From the NCBI GenBank assembly GCA_026192395.1, contig WACF01000001.1:1263637-1327636 (forward strand): a stretch of 64,000 nt of DNA, read 5' to 3'. Origin of the DNA: Proteobacteria bacterium 005FR1. Lineage in GTDB: Bacteria > Pseudomonadota > Gammaproteobacteria > Pseudomonadales > Cellvibrionaceae. The notes below the pieces were generated by a model. The model did not search any database, was not told the origin of the DNA, and worked only from the letters and a program-made list of their open reading frames with translations. Position 1 is the stretch's first letter; each line of letters opens with the position of its first letter. Positions 26,709-36,397 of the stretch are shown here, one piece after another. The translations under genes were made by a program, and so were the position numbers.

Positions 26709-27850
26709 TGGCCGCTAGCTCTCTCCGGAGCCACAGTTTTTGCAGCGGTCATCTCGTAAAGTTCGAGCGTCGCTTCCGCCATGCGCGTAAAGGTAAACTT
26801 GTCGACAAAACACGCGTGTGCTCGCTCACCGAAGTCTCGCCTCAAGCTTTGCGAGTCGATGAGCCGCCGAATGCGCTCAGCCAGGACGGTTACATCCCTG
26901 GCTGGGACGAGGTAACCGGTTACGCCATCTTCGACTGCCTCCGGGACTCCGGCGACCTCTGTCGCCACCACCGGTAGTCCTGCTCGCATCGCCTCCAGAA
27001 TGCTGCGCGGAAAGCCCTCCCAATTTGTGCTCAGCACGAAGATGTCCGCACGGCGCAAAAGCTCGGGCACATCCAGTCTTCTCCCTAGGAAATCGATTCT
27101 TTCTGCGATCCCGAGCTCCTGCGCAAGATCCCTAATATCGTTCACCAGCGGTCCGTCCCCGACCAGCTGCAGCTCCCATGGTAAGTCTGTTAGCGTCGCT
27201 AAAGCTTCGATCAGCGTCCCGTGATCTTTCTGGTCTTCAAATCTGGCGACCATGATCAGAACCGGGACATCATTGCTTTTGCCGGCACCAGGATTGAATC
27301 CCTGGCCCACGGGTAATTGAGGCATGCCATTGTGAATGGTAACCAGCTTGTCTGGATCCGCCACTTTCTTGTCCAGCGCCAGTTGCCGATCGTTCTCGCA
27401 TACCGTTACTATATGACGAGACAATGGGGCCAGCAGCTTTTCCAAAGAACGATAAATGAAGCTTGCCGGCCACTTTACACCACTGGTAAATGACCACCCA
27501 TGTGCGGTGAAAATGCATGGTAAGTCCGCCCTGCGACAGGCGAGACGCGCTATCACTCCGGCCTTTGCAGAATGCGCGGATACGACATCCGGCTCAAAGC
27601 TCTCCAAAGCCTCAGCAAGCTCCCGGACTGCCAGAACGTCATCAATCGGTGATATCGGCCGCTTCATATGTCGTAAGGTCCGGTAATCGACTGCGGCAAT
27701 TTCAAGTATGTCGATAAATGCCCCTTTGTCGCCTCCGACAAATACTTTTACCTCGTGACCACGCTGCCGAAGCCACACACTCAGATCCCGAACGTGGATG
27801 TGGGCCCCTCCAACTTCGTCGGATCTGGTGATTACATAGGCGATTTTCAT
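26699..27850 (-). CDS. Glycosyltransferase family 4
   Basis: A 383-residue GT-B enzyme. N-terminal YVITRSDEVGGAHIHVRDL and a SAHSAKAGVIARL segment resemble the WbpT/WbpU-type and Cap1E-type transferases; the C-terminal domain has MVARFEDQKDHGTLI and the E-x7-E donor motif in NWEGFPRSILEAMRAGLPVVA. A GAGGAA Shine-Dalgarno lies eight bases before the ATG. It probably adds a GalNAc- or GalNAcA-type residue next to the initiating sugar, by analogy with O6-type loci; this is inference. Confidence 0.87.
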   Translation of the reverse strand: MKIAYVITRSDEVGGAHIHVRDLSVWLRQRGHEVKVFVGGDKGAFIDILEIAAVDYRTLRHMKRPISPIDDVLAVRELAEALESFEPDVVSAHSAKAGVIARLACRRADLPCIFTAHGWSFTSGVKWPASFIYRSLEKLLAPLSRHIVTVCENDRQLALDKKVADPDKLVTIHNGMPQLPVGQGFNPGAGKSNDVPVLIMVARFEDQKDHGTLIEALATLTDLPWELQLVGDGPLVNDIRDLAQELGIAERIDFLGRRLDVPELLRRADIFVLSTNWEGFPRSILEAMRAGLPVVATEVAGVPEAVEDGVTGYLVPARDVTVLAERIRRLIDSQSLRRDFGERAHACFVDKFTFTRMAEATLELYEMTAAKTVAPERASGQCP

Positions 27851-27862
27851 CGAATAACTTCC

Positions 27863-29824
27863 TCAGGCGACCTGGTGTCGGTTCAGATTACGATCTGCCA
27901 GCCAGGACTGAAACATCAGGACTGCCCATAAACGGTGCCCCCAGTTGCGCTTGCCATTCACATGCTCCACCCACATCTGGCGGATGAGCGAAGGTTGCAG
28001 GTAGCCTTGATGACGAATCAGATTTTCGTCGAGCAAAGCCTCAGCCCACTCCCGGAGCGGACCACGTAACCACGTATTGAGCGGAATCGAAAAGCCTTGC
28101 TTCGGGCGTTCTATCAGTGACTTCGGTACGTGTCTATATAGAACCTGCCGCAGAATCCATTTACCCTTTCCGTCGCAAATTTTTAGCTCGCGCGGGAGAC
28201 GCCATGCGAACTCAACGACTCGATGATCGAGCATAGGCGTGCGAGTTTCGAGACTGTTCGCCATGGAAGCTCGGTCGACTTTGACCAGCACATCCTCACT
28301 CATGAAGGTGCGAGCATCCAGCGCCATCATGAAGTGTTCAAAGCTATCCACATGAGGCCATTGAGATGCATCGGTCAGCAGGCTACGAGGCTCCGATCCG
28401 CCAATCACCAGGTCGCCAGGGCTTTTCCAGTTGCTGGCGAGCCGCTGATAGTAGTCTTCCGGACTTGATGAGGTTGCAACTTCAGCGAATTTGTACAAGT
28501 TGTCACCGAGGTTGTTTGTCCCTGCGCCTGCTGCTCTAAGCACAGTCGAAAGCCGATCCCATTGCCGTGGCCCGACCGACTGCAGAGTTTTTGCCACGCC
28601 GGACCGAACAGGCATGGGCATTCGCCCTAGTTGCTTACAAATTCGGTAGCCGGAGAGATATCGGTTATATCCACCAAACAACTCATCGCCGCCGTCGCCA
28701 TTCAAAACAACCGTCACATCCTGGCGAGCGACTTGACTGATCAGGTAAGTGGGAATCTGAGAGCTATCGCTGAAAGGTTCACAGTAGATCGAGGGCAGCT
28801 TCGGGACAACAGCCAGCGCATCCTGCGGGCTCAGGTAAACTTCGGTGTGTTCAGTTCCAAGGTGTTTGGCGACGGCCTTGGCGTGAACGGCCTCATCGAA
28901 GTCCTTGTCGTGAAATCCAATCGTGAATGTGCGTACCGGCTTTACGCTTTGAGCTTGCATCAGCGCGACGACTGTACTGCTGTCTACACCACCACTGAGA
29001 AAAGCTCCAAGTGGTACATCCGACAGCATCTGCGATCTGATGCTTCCGCTCAACTGTTGCTCGAGAAGATCCGTCGCTTCTGCCGGAGTCCCCTTGAACG
29101 GGGCCGCTTGACCAGACTCCACAACTTTATTCAGGGACCAGTAGGACTGAGGCTCGAAAGTCTCGCTGCGATCAGTATTCGCTAGCGGGATCGACACCCA
29201 CTGTCCGGGCATGAGCTTCTCGATGTTTTTGTAGATCGAAAATGGAGCAGGTATGTAGTTGTAGCGGAAGAACAGAGTAAGGGCATCCCGATCGATTTTT
29301 CCCTCGAACTCAGGATGAACTTCGATCGCCTTCATTTCCGAGGCAAACAAAAACGCTCGGCCTTGCCACCCGTAGTAGAGTGGCTTCTCCCCCATTCTGT
29401 CACGCGCCAGAGTCAGAACGCCATCCTGCCGGTCCCAAAGTGCCAGGGCAAACATTCCAACAGCCGAGCGTAGAGTGGCCTCGATTCCCAAGCTGGCGAA
29501 GCACTCGAGCAAGGTTTCGGTATCCGAATGTCCTCGCCAAACGCCACTGCTGTCCAGCTGCTCTCTCAATTCAGGGTGGTTGTAGATCTCGCCATTGAAA
29601 GCCAGTACGTAACGGCCGCATCGGGATACCATCGGCTGATGGCCGGCTGGCGAGAGATCGAGAATAGCCAGCCGCTGATGCCCGAGAGCTAAGCCGACCT
29701 CCTCGTCCGACCATGTACCGGCGCCGTCTGGCCCTCTGTGCGTTAAAGTGCCGGCCATTCGGCTCACCACGTCACGCACCGTTCCTTTTCGGGCCAATTG
29801 AAAAACTCCAGCCAAGCCACACAT
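27863..29824 (-). CDS. asnB: Glutamine-hydrolysing asparagine synthase (AsnB/WbpS type)
   Basis: A 653-residue two-domain amidotransferase. The N-terminus MCGLAGVF exposes the catalytic Cys2 of the glutaminase domain, with HRGPDGAG and FNGEIYN conserved. The synthetase domain has the PP-loop FLSGGVDSS near residue 270 and NGDGGDELFGGYNRYL. In polysaccharide clusters such proteins (for example WbpS) amidate uronic acids to uronamides rather than make free asparagine. With ugd upstream this fits an amidated uronic acid in the repeat. It is followed after 12 bases by the GT4 gene. Confidence 0.92.
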   Translation of the reverse strand: MCGLAGVFQLARKGTVRDVVSRMAGTLTHRGPDGAGTWSDEEVGLALGHQRLAILDLSPAGHQPMVSRCGRYVLAFNGEIYNHPELREQLDSSGVWRGHSDTETLLECFASLGIEATLRSAVGMFALALWDRQDGVLTLARDRMGEKPLYYGWQGRAFLFASEMKAIEVHPEFEGKIDRDALTLFFRYNYIPAPFSIYKNIEKLMPGQWVSIPLANTDRSETFEPQSYWSLNKVVESGQAAPFKGTPAEATDLLEQQLSGSIRSQMLSDVPLGAFLSGGVDSSTVVALMQAQSVKPVRTFTIGFHDKDFDEAVHAKAVAKHLGTEHTEVYLSPQDALAVVPKLPSIYCEPFSDSSQIPTYLISQVARQDVTVVLNGDGGDELFGGYNRYLSGYRICKQLGRMPMPVRSGVAKTLQSVGPRQWDRLSTVLRAAGAGTNNLGDNLYKFAEVATSSSPEDYYQRLASNWKSPGDLVIGGSEPRSLLTDASQWPHVDSFEHFMMALDARTFMSEDVLVKVDRASMANSLETRTPMLDHRVVEFAWRLPRELKICDGKGKWILRQVLYRHVPKSLIERPKQGFSIPLNTWLRGPLREWAEALLDENLIRHQGYLQPSLIRQMWVEHVNGKRNWGHRLWAVLMFQSWLADRNLNRHQVA

Positions 29825-29853
29825 GCGTTCAGTCCTTGCCCAGCGCCATCAGT

Positions 29854-30603
29854 TCACCCAGTGAATGCATTTCTCAGTCTCTCAACCATGATCTTCGAAG
29901 TGGACAAAAGCGCGTACGGCACTCCGCTGCCTGCCTTGTAGACCCAGCTGTCGGAGATCCGGAAATATTCTTTGAGTCGTGGTATCTGGCTGACCAGACC
30001 ATTGCTCACACCACCCATTTCGAATTCACAAAAAATCCCTTTACCATGGATCATCCGGAGCTCTGGTCCGTTTTTCCACAACCAATTGAGATCGCCAATG
30101 ATCTTGAAGGTGGCATCGAACGGCCTCTGCAGCAACGCCTCGCGCCTGAAGGTGGCAGATGAAAAGCAAAATCTCATTCTGAACGGGAATCTGGACGTGA
30201 GTGTGTCACCGATCTGGTAGGGCTCTGAGTGCGTGGCAAAGACCTTAGTAAAGTTGTAAGCGACAAGATCATACCCATCGTGGGGCTCGAACCGAAACCC
30301 GGGATGCACACGATCTGTTACGCCTAGAAAGGCGACGAACTCATTCTGAATTCGGAGCAACGACTTGTTCCAGGCGTCGTAAATGCCTTCGTCGGGTCCG
30401 CTAAAGAACGTGGTCGTCTCGTGTCTTCCGACGAACTCTTCCAGGATTTGGCGGTTCCACCCGGAATCAGAAAAGTGGAATTCAAGGCCTGCGCTATGCT
30501 GATCGAATGTTTCCAACCATTTCAGCATCTCCTGAAGCTCCTTGGTCTGCTTGTGGACCGCGACTACCACGCACAGCGGCCGTCGTTCAGCACCCGACTT
30601 CAC
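29854..30603 (-). CDS. Glycosyltransferase family 2
   Basis: A 249-residue small GT2-like protein. It opens with a beta-strand CVVVAVHKQTKEL and contains FSGPDEGIYDAWNKSLL, the same nucleotide-sugar signature as the transferase at 1822, but the expected DxD is replaced by a GVTDR segment. The start is GTG at 30601-30603, overlapping the polymerase TGA as GTGA. It is more divergent than the other transferases in the window, and its donor is unknown. Confidence 0.75.
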   Translation of the reverse strand: MKSGAERRPLCVVVAVHKQTKELQEMLKWLETFDQHSAGLEFHFSDSGWNRQILEEFVGRHETTTFFSGPDEGIYDAWNKSLLRIQNEFVAFLGVTDRVHPGFRFEPHDGYDLVAYNFTKVFATHSEPYQIGDTLTSRFPFRMRFCFSSATFRREALLQRPFDATFKIIGDLNWLWKNGPELRMIHGKGIFCEFEMGGVSNGLVSQIPRLKEYFRISDSWVYKAGSGVPYALLSTSKIMVERLRNAFTG

Positions 30604-31718
30604 GCAGCCCCCCTATCACGACAACTCTTTCTCAGCACAACCCTCTGAATCTCCCGAGCAGCCGCCACGAAAACCACATATAAGGCAAGGGCCACCAGAG
30701 GAAGCCAGAATCTCGAGTATTCGTAGAAATTGACTCGTGGAAACTCAAAAACCATCATAAAAAAGATAGGAGTAGTCACTACGCATATAGTGGATCCGCT
30801 TTTAGCCAGTCTGAAAATTATTCCAGCAACGAACATCAAGAACAGCGAGAAGAGAACTGATGGGACCACGTTGAACTTGTTCATCAAGTACCACAATCCA
30901 CCTCTATTGGTGAGCAGCGGCGTTTCCCAATCAAAGTACGCGGGCACTTCAGTAATTTGGCTGGACAATGTATACAGGTATGCAGCGGACTTATAAGCGG
31001 GGTCAGCATAGTAGACAAGAAATCGTTTCGCGCTATACGCGATACCATCCAAAAGGCTGAACTCTCCCTCAGCTAATCTCGATGATACATAAGAGCGACT
31101 TAGCTCGGACAGAACGAACACTACCAGAGCAAGAGAAAACAGTGTTACGACTCGAGTCATGGTCAGGCGGAACACGCCAGCATAATGAGCGCCGAGAAAT
31201 ACTGCCGCGACCACCTGCAATACGTACAGCCTTTCGGTATACAGTAGCGAATATGCCAACGACAGTAAGACGGCTGCCATTGCCAATCGGTCGACCCGAC
31301 GTTCTCGGTAGACGTGCCAGGCAATGCCGAGCGGCAGCAGGTGAATCAAGGCCCGCCCTGTAACCTGATCGACAACCGTAAAGTAGTTCTGTCTGTCAGT
31401 GATTACTCCGACCTGATACGTAACTACCGCATAGCTAACAAGCAGCACAAGGATGACGCTGGGCATGTACACGAATGCCACCCCGAATGTACTCCCGCCG
31501 AGATGAACGTGCGGTGCCGTGATCCTGCTGCCCACGAACAAATAGCCCGTCAGCAACCCCAACGAACAGGCTACGATGAAGATCTGGTACAGGAAGATTT
31601 GGCCGATACCTATGGGCCTGGAGTATGCGACGTCTGAATAATCGAGCCACGTCAGCGAGGACGATACTACCAGCCAGCCGCAGAGCAACAGCGGTATAGA
31701 GTTCAATATCCTATTCAC
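30600..31718 (-). CDS. Probable O-antigen polymerase (Wzy-like membrane protein)
   Basis: A 372-residue protein with about 10-11 hydrophobic segments and a hydrophilic loop near 210-290, starting with GTG. No catalytic motif. It sits between glycosyltransferases in a cluster that otherwise lacks a polymerase, so Wzy is the best call; Wzy proteins are recognised mainly by topology. If correct, the window has two Wzy-type proteins (the other at 5781), plus the Wzy_C protein at 21057. Confidence 0.65.
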   Translation of the reverse strand: MNRILNSIPLLLCGWLVVSSSLTWLDYSDVAYSRPIGIGQIFLYQIFIVACSLGLLTGYLFVGSRITAPHVHLGGSTFGVAFVYMPSVILVLLVSYAVVTYQVGVITDRQNYFTVVDQVTGRALIHLLPLGIAWHVYRERRVDRLAMAAVLLSLAYSLLYTERLYVLQVVAAVFLGAHYAGVFRLTMTRVVTLFSLALVVFVLSELSRSYVSSRLAEGEFSLLDGIAYSAKRFLVYYADPAYKSAAYLYTLSSQITEVPAYFDWETPLLTNRGGLWYLMNKFNVVPSVLFSLFLMFVAGIIFRLAKSGSTICVVTTPIFFMMVFEFPRVNFYEYSRFWLPLVALALYVVFVAAAREIQRVVLRKSCRDRGAA

Positions 31719-31728
31719 GTGCTTTTTT

Positions 31729-32949
31729 TCACCGCTGAATCAACGCTCGCAGCCGACCGGCGATCTTCATTCGAAATTCACTGAGCACCGCTGTCAGGAA
31801 CCGCGGTGAGGTCATGGGCATACCGCAGAAATAGCTCACCAAAGCCGAGCTTGCTCGTTGCGAGCTGTCGAATTCGGCAGTCTTCACCAGGTAAATCCTC
31901 TGAGCTCGCGGGATCTCGCTTCCCTCTTGCTGAATTTCGCCGAGATAGATCTTTTCAAAAGGCTTGTATTTCAGCGCGAAGGATCTGCCCCAGTTTCTCT
32001 GTGTCCGGCTGGTAAGCACCCACAAGCAGCCTCCTATGTCGCGCATGGGCTTCGTGCCGTAAAAATCGACTGCCAACTCTTCGCGCGTAAGACCAAGAGC
32101 CCGAAACATCTCTTCGGCTTCTGGTTCCATGTAAGCGTCATATTTTACGCTATGCTGCTGCCATGGAAGAAATCTGGACGGCTGAAGTGCTGACTGCTTT
32201 GCTACGAGAGCCACCTGAAAGAGGTCGGTTCCGTTCTTGATATGCACACCGCCTCCATCAGAACAGTTGGTGGTGTATGAGCTGTATGGATAGAAAAAAT
32301 ACAAGCCCTTTCTGATGAGGTAAGCATAGAAATACTTTTTCCATGAGCTTGCGGGCCAATCCGCCGCCTCAGCAGGAAGCCCTACCACATCATGCAGACC
32401 GAGATCGACATTCGCATTATACCAAACGCGAAATTTCTTCCATTGCGAGCCCGTCCATACCTGACCCCATGAACACGGCACCTGCATCAGATAGCCGCTC
32501 GATCCGTTGTACATTGGCACAAAGGGCAGCCAGGCGAGCTCGTTAACCGCAGGCGAATATAGCGCAACTCCGGCTATTCTCTCCGAGTCGTCATAGTAAC
32601 TCGCCGCTTCACAGGCGAACTTGTAATAGTCTGTTGACACTACAAGGTCGTCTTCCAGCACTATCACCGCGCCGTGATCCAGAGCCAGGTCGCCGCATTT
32701 TAAGATGTGTTCCCGCAGTCCGAGATTCTCTCGTCGATGGAGGACCTCAACTGTTCCCTCGAACGTGAAGTTGTCAGCCATGGCCGCCACCTCCGGCGAA
32801 GCACCGCCATCCAGAGAGATGATGAGCTGCGGCTTACACCCAGAGTAATCGGCTTCTTTGATGGACCTGAGCAAACGTTTCAGCGAGTTCGCTCGCCTGA
32901 AGGCCGCTACTACTATGACTGGAGCAATTTTGGATGGAGATTCGTTCAA
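31729..32949 (-). CDS. Glycosyltransferase with GNT-I-like GT-A domain
   Basis: A 406-residue protein. The N-terminal half reads PVIVVAAFRRANSLKRLL, then LIISLDGGA and VIVLEDDLVVSTDYYKF near 96-112, a pattern shared with GT13/GNT-I-like and bacterial family-2-like transferases in which EDD binds the metal-nucleotide. It continues with a tryptophan-rich SWGQVWTGSQWKKF. The start is TTG at 32949, because an in-frame TAA lies two codons upstream and no ATG exists before residue 57. First glycosyltransferase after ugd, 172 bases downstream of it. Confidence 0.78.
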   Translation of the reverse strand: MNESPSKIAPVIVVAAFRRANSLKRLLRSIKEADYSGCKPQLIISLDGGASPEVAAMADNFTFEGTVEVLHRRENLGLREHILKCGDLALDHGAVIVLEDDLVVSTDYYKFACEAASYYDDSERIAGVALYSPAVNELAWLPFVPMYNGSSGYLMQVPCSWGQVWTGSQWKKFRVWYNANVDLGLHDVVGLPAEAADWPASSWKKYFYAYLIRKGLYFFYPYSSYTTNCSDGGGVHIKNGTDLFQVALVAKQSALQPSRFLPWQQHSVKYDAYMEPEAEEMFRALGLTREELAVDFYGTKPMRDIGGCLWVLTSRTQRNWGRSFALKYKPFEKIYLGEIQQEGSEIPRAQRIYLVKTAEFDSSQRASSALVSYFCGMPMTSPRFLTAVLSEFRMKIAGRLRALIQR

Positions 32950-33121
32950 GGCTTATTATCATCTAAGACGAGTGGCGGGGAGCGTAGCTCAAGGATGGGC
33001 GTGAACGTTACCGTCATTAGGAGCGGCGTGCGGTTGCCGGGCTAAAATGCGAAAGTCCACGGGAGCAACGGCCAGCATCACCCCAGACCCTGGCCCCGCT
33101 CTGCAAATGCTTCCCTGCGGC

Positions 33122-34447
33122 TCAACGGCCAACTGAATAGTAGGTGATCCCTCGTTTCTTCATCAAGCCGGGGGCGTAGAGATTACGTCCATCGAAAACG
33201 ACGGGAACATTCAGGCATTCTTTGATGAGCTCATAATCCGGAGCACGGAATTCTTTCCATTCCGTAACCACCACCAGGCCGTCGGCGTTTTTCAGTGCAG
33301 CTTCCTTTGTGCCAACCAGGTTCAAATCGTCTCGGTTTCCGTAGATTTTCTGACACTCGCGCATGGCTTCGGGATCATAAGCGTTGACTTTCGCCCCCGC
33401 ATCCCAAAGCGCCTCCATCAGAACGCGAGAAGGTGCCTCGCGCATATCGTCGGTGTTCGGCTTGAATGACAATCCCCAGAAAGCGAAGGTCTTGCCAGCA
33501 AGGTCGCCACCGAAATGTTTCTGGATTTTATCGAAGAGCACTTTCTTTTGGCTGTTGTTGCGTTGTTCGACGGCGTCCAGGATAGTTGGTTGAAACTCGT
33601 TAGCTTTTGCCGCATGGATCAGCGCTCGAACGTCCTTTGGAAAACAGGATCCACCGTAGCCCAGGCCAGGATAGATGAAGTGGTAACCAATCCGCGGATC
33701 GCTACCAATGCCTTTTCGAACCATTTCGATATCGGCGTCAAAGATCTCCGCAAGATTCGCCATTTCATTCATGAAGCTGATCTTAGTGGCTAGCATACAA
33801 TTTGCGGCGTATTTGGTCAGCTCCGCGCTGCGCACGTCCATCATGATGATCTTTTCATGATTGCGGCTGAAGGGCGCATAAAGCTCTCTCATGACCTCTT
33901 CAGCTTCTTCCGAATCGGTGCCGATCACGATACGGTCGGGTTTCATGCAGTCTGCGATCGCAGCACCTTCTTTGAGAAACTCCGGATTCGAGATTACGTC
34001 GAAGGTGAGCTGAGATTTATCCCCTCGTCCCGCAAGGGCCTCTCCGATCGCCGCCTTGACTTTGTCCGCTGTGCCGACAGGGACCGTGGATTTGGTCGCC
34101 ACGAACTTATGGTCCTGCATGTGGCGGCCGATGGTTTCAGCGACGCTAAGTACGAATTTCAGATCGGCTGATCCATCCTCCTGGGATGGTGTGCCCACGG
34201 CGATAAAATGCACCTTCCCGTGGTTTACCCCGACTTCCGCCTCAGTCGTGAAGGTCAGGCGGCCCGCGCCAATATTCTCTTTTACAATCGATTCGAGGCC
34301 GGGCTCGTAAATTGGTATGTCGCCATCTTTCAGGCGATTTATCTTTTCTTCATCGACGTCGACGCACACCACATTGTGCCCGACTTCGGACAGACACGCC
34401 GCCTGCACCAAGCCAACATAGCCTACACCGAAAACTGTGATTCGCAT
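33122..34447 (-). CDS. ugd: UDP-glucose 6-dehydrogenase
   Basis: A 441-residue NAD-dependent dehydrogenase that oxidises UDP-glucose to UDP-glucuronate in two steps. [16 protein letters not shown] is the Rossmann start; [12 protein letters not shown] and [10 protein letters not shown] are conserved, and [14 protein letters not shown] supplies the catalytic cysteine near 260. Start ATG with GGGAG upstream. It is the first gene of the O-antigen operon and is preceded by a 121-base segment from a perfect ops element. Product supply links to galU at the window's other end. Confidence 0.95.
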   Translation of the reverse strand: MRITVFGVGYVGLVQAACLSEVGHNVVCVDVDEEKINRLKDGDIPIYEPGLESIVKENIGAGRLTFTTEAEVGVNHGKVHFIAVGTPSQEDGSADLKFVLSVAETIGRHMQDHKFVATKSTVPVGTADKVKAAIGEALAGRGDKSQLTFDVISNPEFLKEGAAIADCMKPDRIVIGTDSEEAEEVMRELYAPFSRNHEKIIMMDVRSAELTKYAANCMLATKISFMNEMANLAEIFDADIEMVRKGIGSDPRIGYHFIYPGLGYGGSCFPKDVRALIHAAKANEFQPTILDAVEQRNNSQKKVLFDKIQKHFGGDLAGKTFAFWGLSFKPNTDDMREAPSRVLMEALWDAGAKVNAYDPEAMRECQKIYGNRDDLNLVGTKEAALKNADGLVVVTEWKEFRAPDYELIKECLNVPVVFDGRNLYAPGLMKKRGITYYSVGR

Positions 34448-34567
34448 TCCCTTATCTCCCGACTTGAAGCGGCTGTGGAACCGTCCCTTGTTGATATGAG
34501 CATCTTCTTTGTCTAGCTCAGTTTCAACCAGTTCCGCGCAATGATAGTTTTAATCTTAGAAAAAGAG

Positions 34568-34579
34568 CACGCTACCGCC
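34568..34579 (-). promoter_or_regulatory. ops element (RfaH recruitment site) in the ugd leader
   Basis: The minus strand reads GGCGGTAGCGTG, an exact match to the E. coli ops consensus, preceded by CCAG as in JUMPstart sequences. It lies 121 bases upstream of the ugd ATG in a gene-free leader, and rfaH itself is encoded 430 bases further upstream. The operon it heads spans ugd to the WbpL-like gene, about 10 kb. Confidence 0.9.
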
Positions 34580-35002
34580 CTGGGATTGACGCTGTATACG
34601 CCAAGGCGGACGGTCTGTCGACGTACGTGCACGCGACGAAATGTCTGGAGGCTCCCCGCGACAAAGCGAACGACAATTTCCCGCATGAGTACGCAAGACT
34701 TGCAGCACAGAGGAGGAAAATCCCGAAAGCGATCAGAAGCGAAGCTCCAAATACTTCGCGTCCAGATGTTCCACTTGCCTTGTTGCGCCAACCAACCATC
34801 CTCGACGACACCGCCATCCCGCATCGAAGAGGTGAATGGATTCACGCCAGCCTAAATCTTCTGCGGTGCGCCATTTTGTTTACGGATCAGACTGTTAAGC
34901 GACTTTTGTCGCCTAAATTAGCGCCGCAATTATAGGGGTGTGACGACCAAATTAAAAGAAACAGGAGAGTTAAGGAAGCGTCCACCAGGTCACTCGCAGG
35001 GG
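34580..35002. other. Gene-free leader region of the ugd operon with a possible promoter
   Basis: No gene seen. On the minus strand a perfect TATAAT occurs at 34929-34934 in an AT-rich patch; the matching -35 is poor (TTTTAA-like). If used, it would give a leader of about 480 bases containing ops, which is the length typical of JUMPstart leaders. Assignment is tentative. Confidence 0.35.
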
Positions 35003-35461
35003 TCAAACGGCTTGCAGATCCGATGCCTTGAGCTGGACGGGACGCGGCGAGTTGAGGAGATTCAGGAGAACGACACAGCGCTCCTCCCCTGTTTCGGCCT
35101 GGTAGATGGCTTTCAGGCCCGCGAAGGGACCGGATTTGCACATCACCTCCTGGCCCCGGTGAAAGCGAGACAAGCCCTGGAAACGGTGCTCCAGATCCTG
35201 AATACCACTTATCAGATCCTGAGACGCAGTGGCTATTTCTGCACCGAAACGCACGAAGCCAATGACTCCGCGCGTAGATCGCACTGCACCGACGGCACCT
35301 TGATCAGCAGTCGCGGCTATGAATACATAGCCCGGGAAGAGTGGTTCGACTCGCTTGTCCTTGCGGGTCAGAATGGGAAGGTAGGTTTCGAAGGACTGGT
35401 TTTCGAGGTGTTCTTTGGCTCGAAATTCCTGGCGAGGTTTCGTTTTGAGCAGGTACCACAT
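35003..35461 (-). CDS. rfaH: Transcription antiterminator RfaH (NusG paralogue)
   Basis: A 152-residue NusG-family protein starting MWYLLKTKPRQEFRAKEHLE, the RfaH form of the NGN domain, with RVEPLFPGYVFI near 38-49 and a C-terminal KOW-like domain. RfaH binds paused RNA polymerase at ops sites, blocks Rho termination and recruits ribosomes to long polysaccharide operons. Two perfect ops sites in this window, one directly downstream, support the RfaH call over NusG. E. coli RfaH is 162 residues. It follows the decayed rml genes by 259 bases. Confidence 0.93.
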   Translation of the reverse strand: MWYLLKTKPRQEFRAKEHLENQSFETYLPILTRKDKRVEPLFPGYVFIAATADQGAVGAVRSTRGVIGFVRFGAEIATASQDLISGIQDLEHRFQGLSRFHRGQEVMCKSGPFAGLKAIYQAETGEERCVVLLNLLNSPRPVQLKASDLQAV

Positions 35462-35720
35462 GTTCTCAGTAGCTAAGCGCTAGTCTTGTTCGTTGTCAGC
35501 GTGCAAGGTTAGCACGGGGAGAAAGCCAGGACTGGCTGGCGCGAGAATATTGGCGTCTGCTTCTTTTGTTTTGTGATGTGGATCGAGGTGACAGCGAGAG
35601 GGGTCACTGGTCGGTCGGCGCTGTTGCGGGTATGCAGATGGATGCTCGCCTGCGCCTGGGTGCACAGCGTGCTTCTGAGTGCCTATTCAGAGGCTGACCA
35701 AGGTCCGGGCAATCGTTCGC

Positions 35721-36068
35721 TTATCGCGAGATTGCCTGGAGGACTTGGGTGAGATCCTTCCGCCAATCGGGAGGGGAGCAGCCGATTGACTGAATCTTAG
35801 TGTTGTCCAGTCGAGAGTCGTTCGGGCGCCGGGAATTCGGCGGCGGGGATTGGGCTGACACTGACCGCGTCAATCAGGCCCAGCTGACTTGCCCGCGCAA
35901 CGACCTCCGTCGCGATGCCATGCCACGTGGTGTGGGGTGTGCCGGAGAAATGAAAAGTGCCCCAGTCGAGCGTGCCATTTCCTGGGTATCCTTTCGCCAA
36001 TCGAAGAATGCAGCTGGCGATGCTTTGGGCAGAAGTGGGAGCGCCATGCTTGACAAAGTTGTTACCAT
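35721..36068 (-). pseudogene. rmlD: rmlD remnant (dTDP-4-dehydrorhamnose reductase, C-terminal part)
   Basis: The minus strand encodes SYGNNFVK joined to [15 protein letters not shown], then [17 protein letters not shown] and [13 protein letters not shown], the C-terminal third of RmlD. The 20 or so residues normally between NNFVK and GAPTSA are deleted. A frameshift near 35825-35835 moves the ending ([13 protein letters not shown]... to the TAA at 35721-35723) into another frame. The whole N-terminal NAD-binding domain is missing. The 5' edge is fused to rmlC. Clearly non-functional. Confidence 0.88.
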
Positions 36069-36397
36069 AGCTGCTGGTAGTTGGACTCGGAAAGCGTTGC
36101 ACCGCCCATTGCTTGAACGTCGGTGATTCGCGGCGAAGGTCTACGGCGACATCGAAGACCTCTCCGCGGATAACCCGGACCAGTTTGCCCTGGGGGGCGT
36201 GTCTTCTGCAGGTGCAAGCCCCGGAGCACGCCCCGCCCTGAGCGGGAATAGTTGTCCTGCACGAAGGGGATTTCAACGCCTGCTTCCTCCCGGTAGCGTT
36301 CCAATTGGAACGTTTCCACGAAGAACCCGCGTTGGTCACCGAAAACCTCGGGTTCGATGATTTTCACATCTCGAATGGCCGTTTCGATCACCTTCAT
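36062..36397 (-). pseudogene. rmlC: rmlC remnant (dTDP-4-dehydrorhamnose 3,5-epimerase), frameshifted and truncated
   Basis: Starts intact: [20 protein letters not shown], then [18 protein letters not shown] and [15 protein letters not shown] frameshift in a run of six G/C bases (36192-36197) moves the next stretch ([20 protein letters not shown]) to another frame. A second lesion near 36095 moves it back for [14 protein letters not shown]. The gene then ends abruptly in rmlD sequence. The cupin C-terminal half is gone. The start overlaps the rmlA fragment as ATGA, the original operon spacing. Confidence 0.9.

Noticed and set aside
35797..36339. A 180-codon frame that could be called a single intact protein
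   Set aside because: It joins an rmlC middle section to the rmlD C-terminus across a deletion and begins out of frame with true rmlC, so it is a pseudogene fusion and not a new gene.
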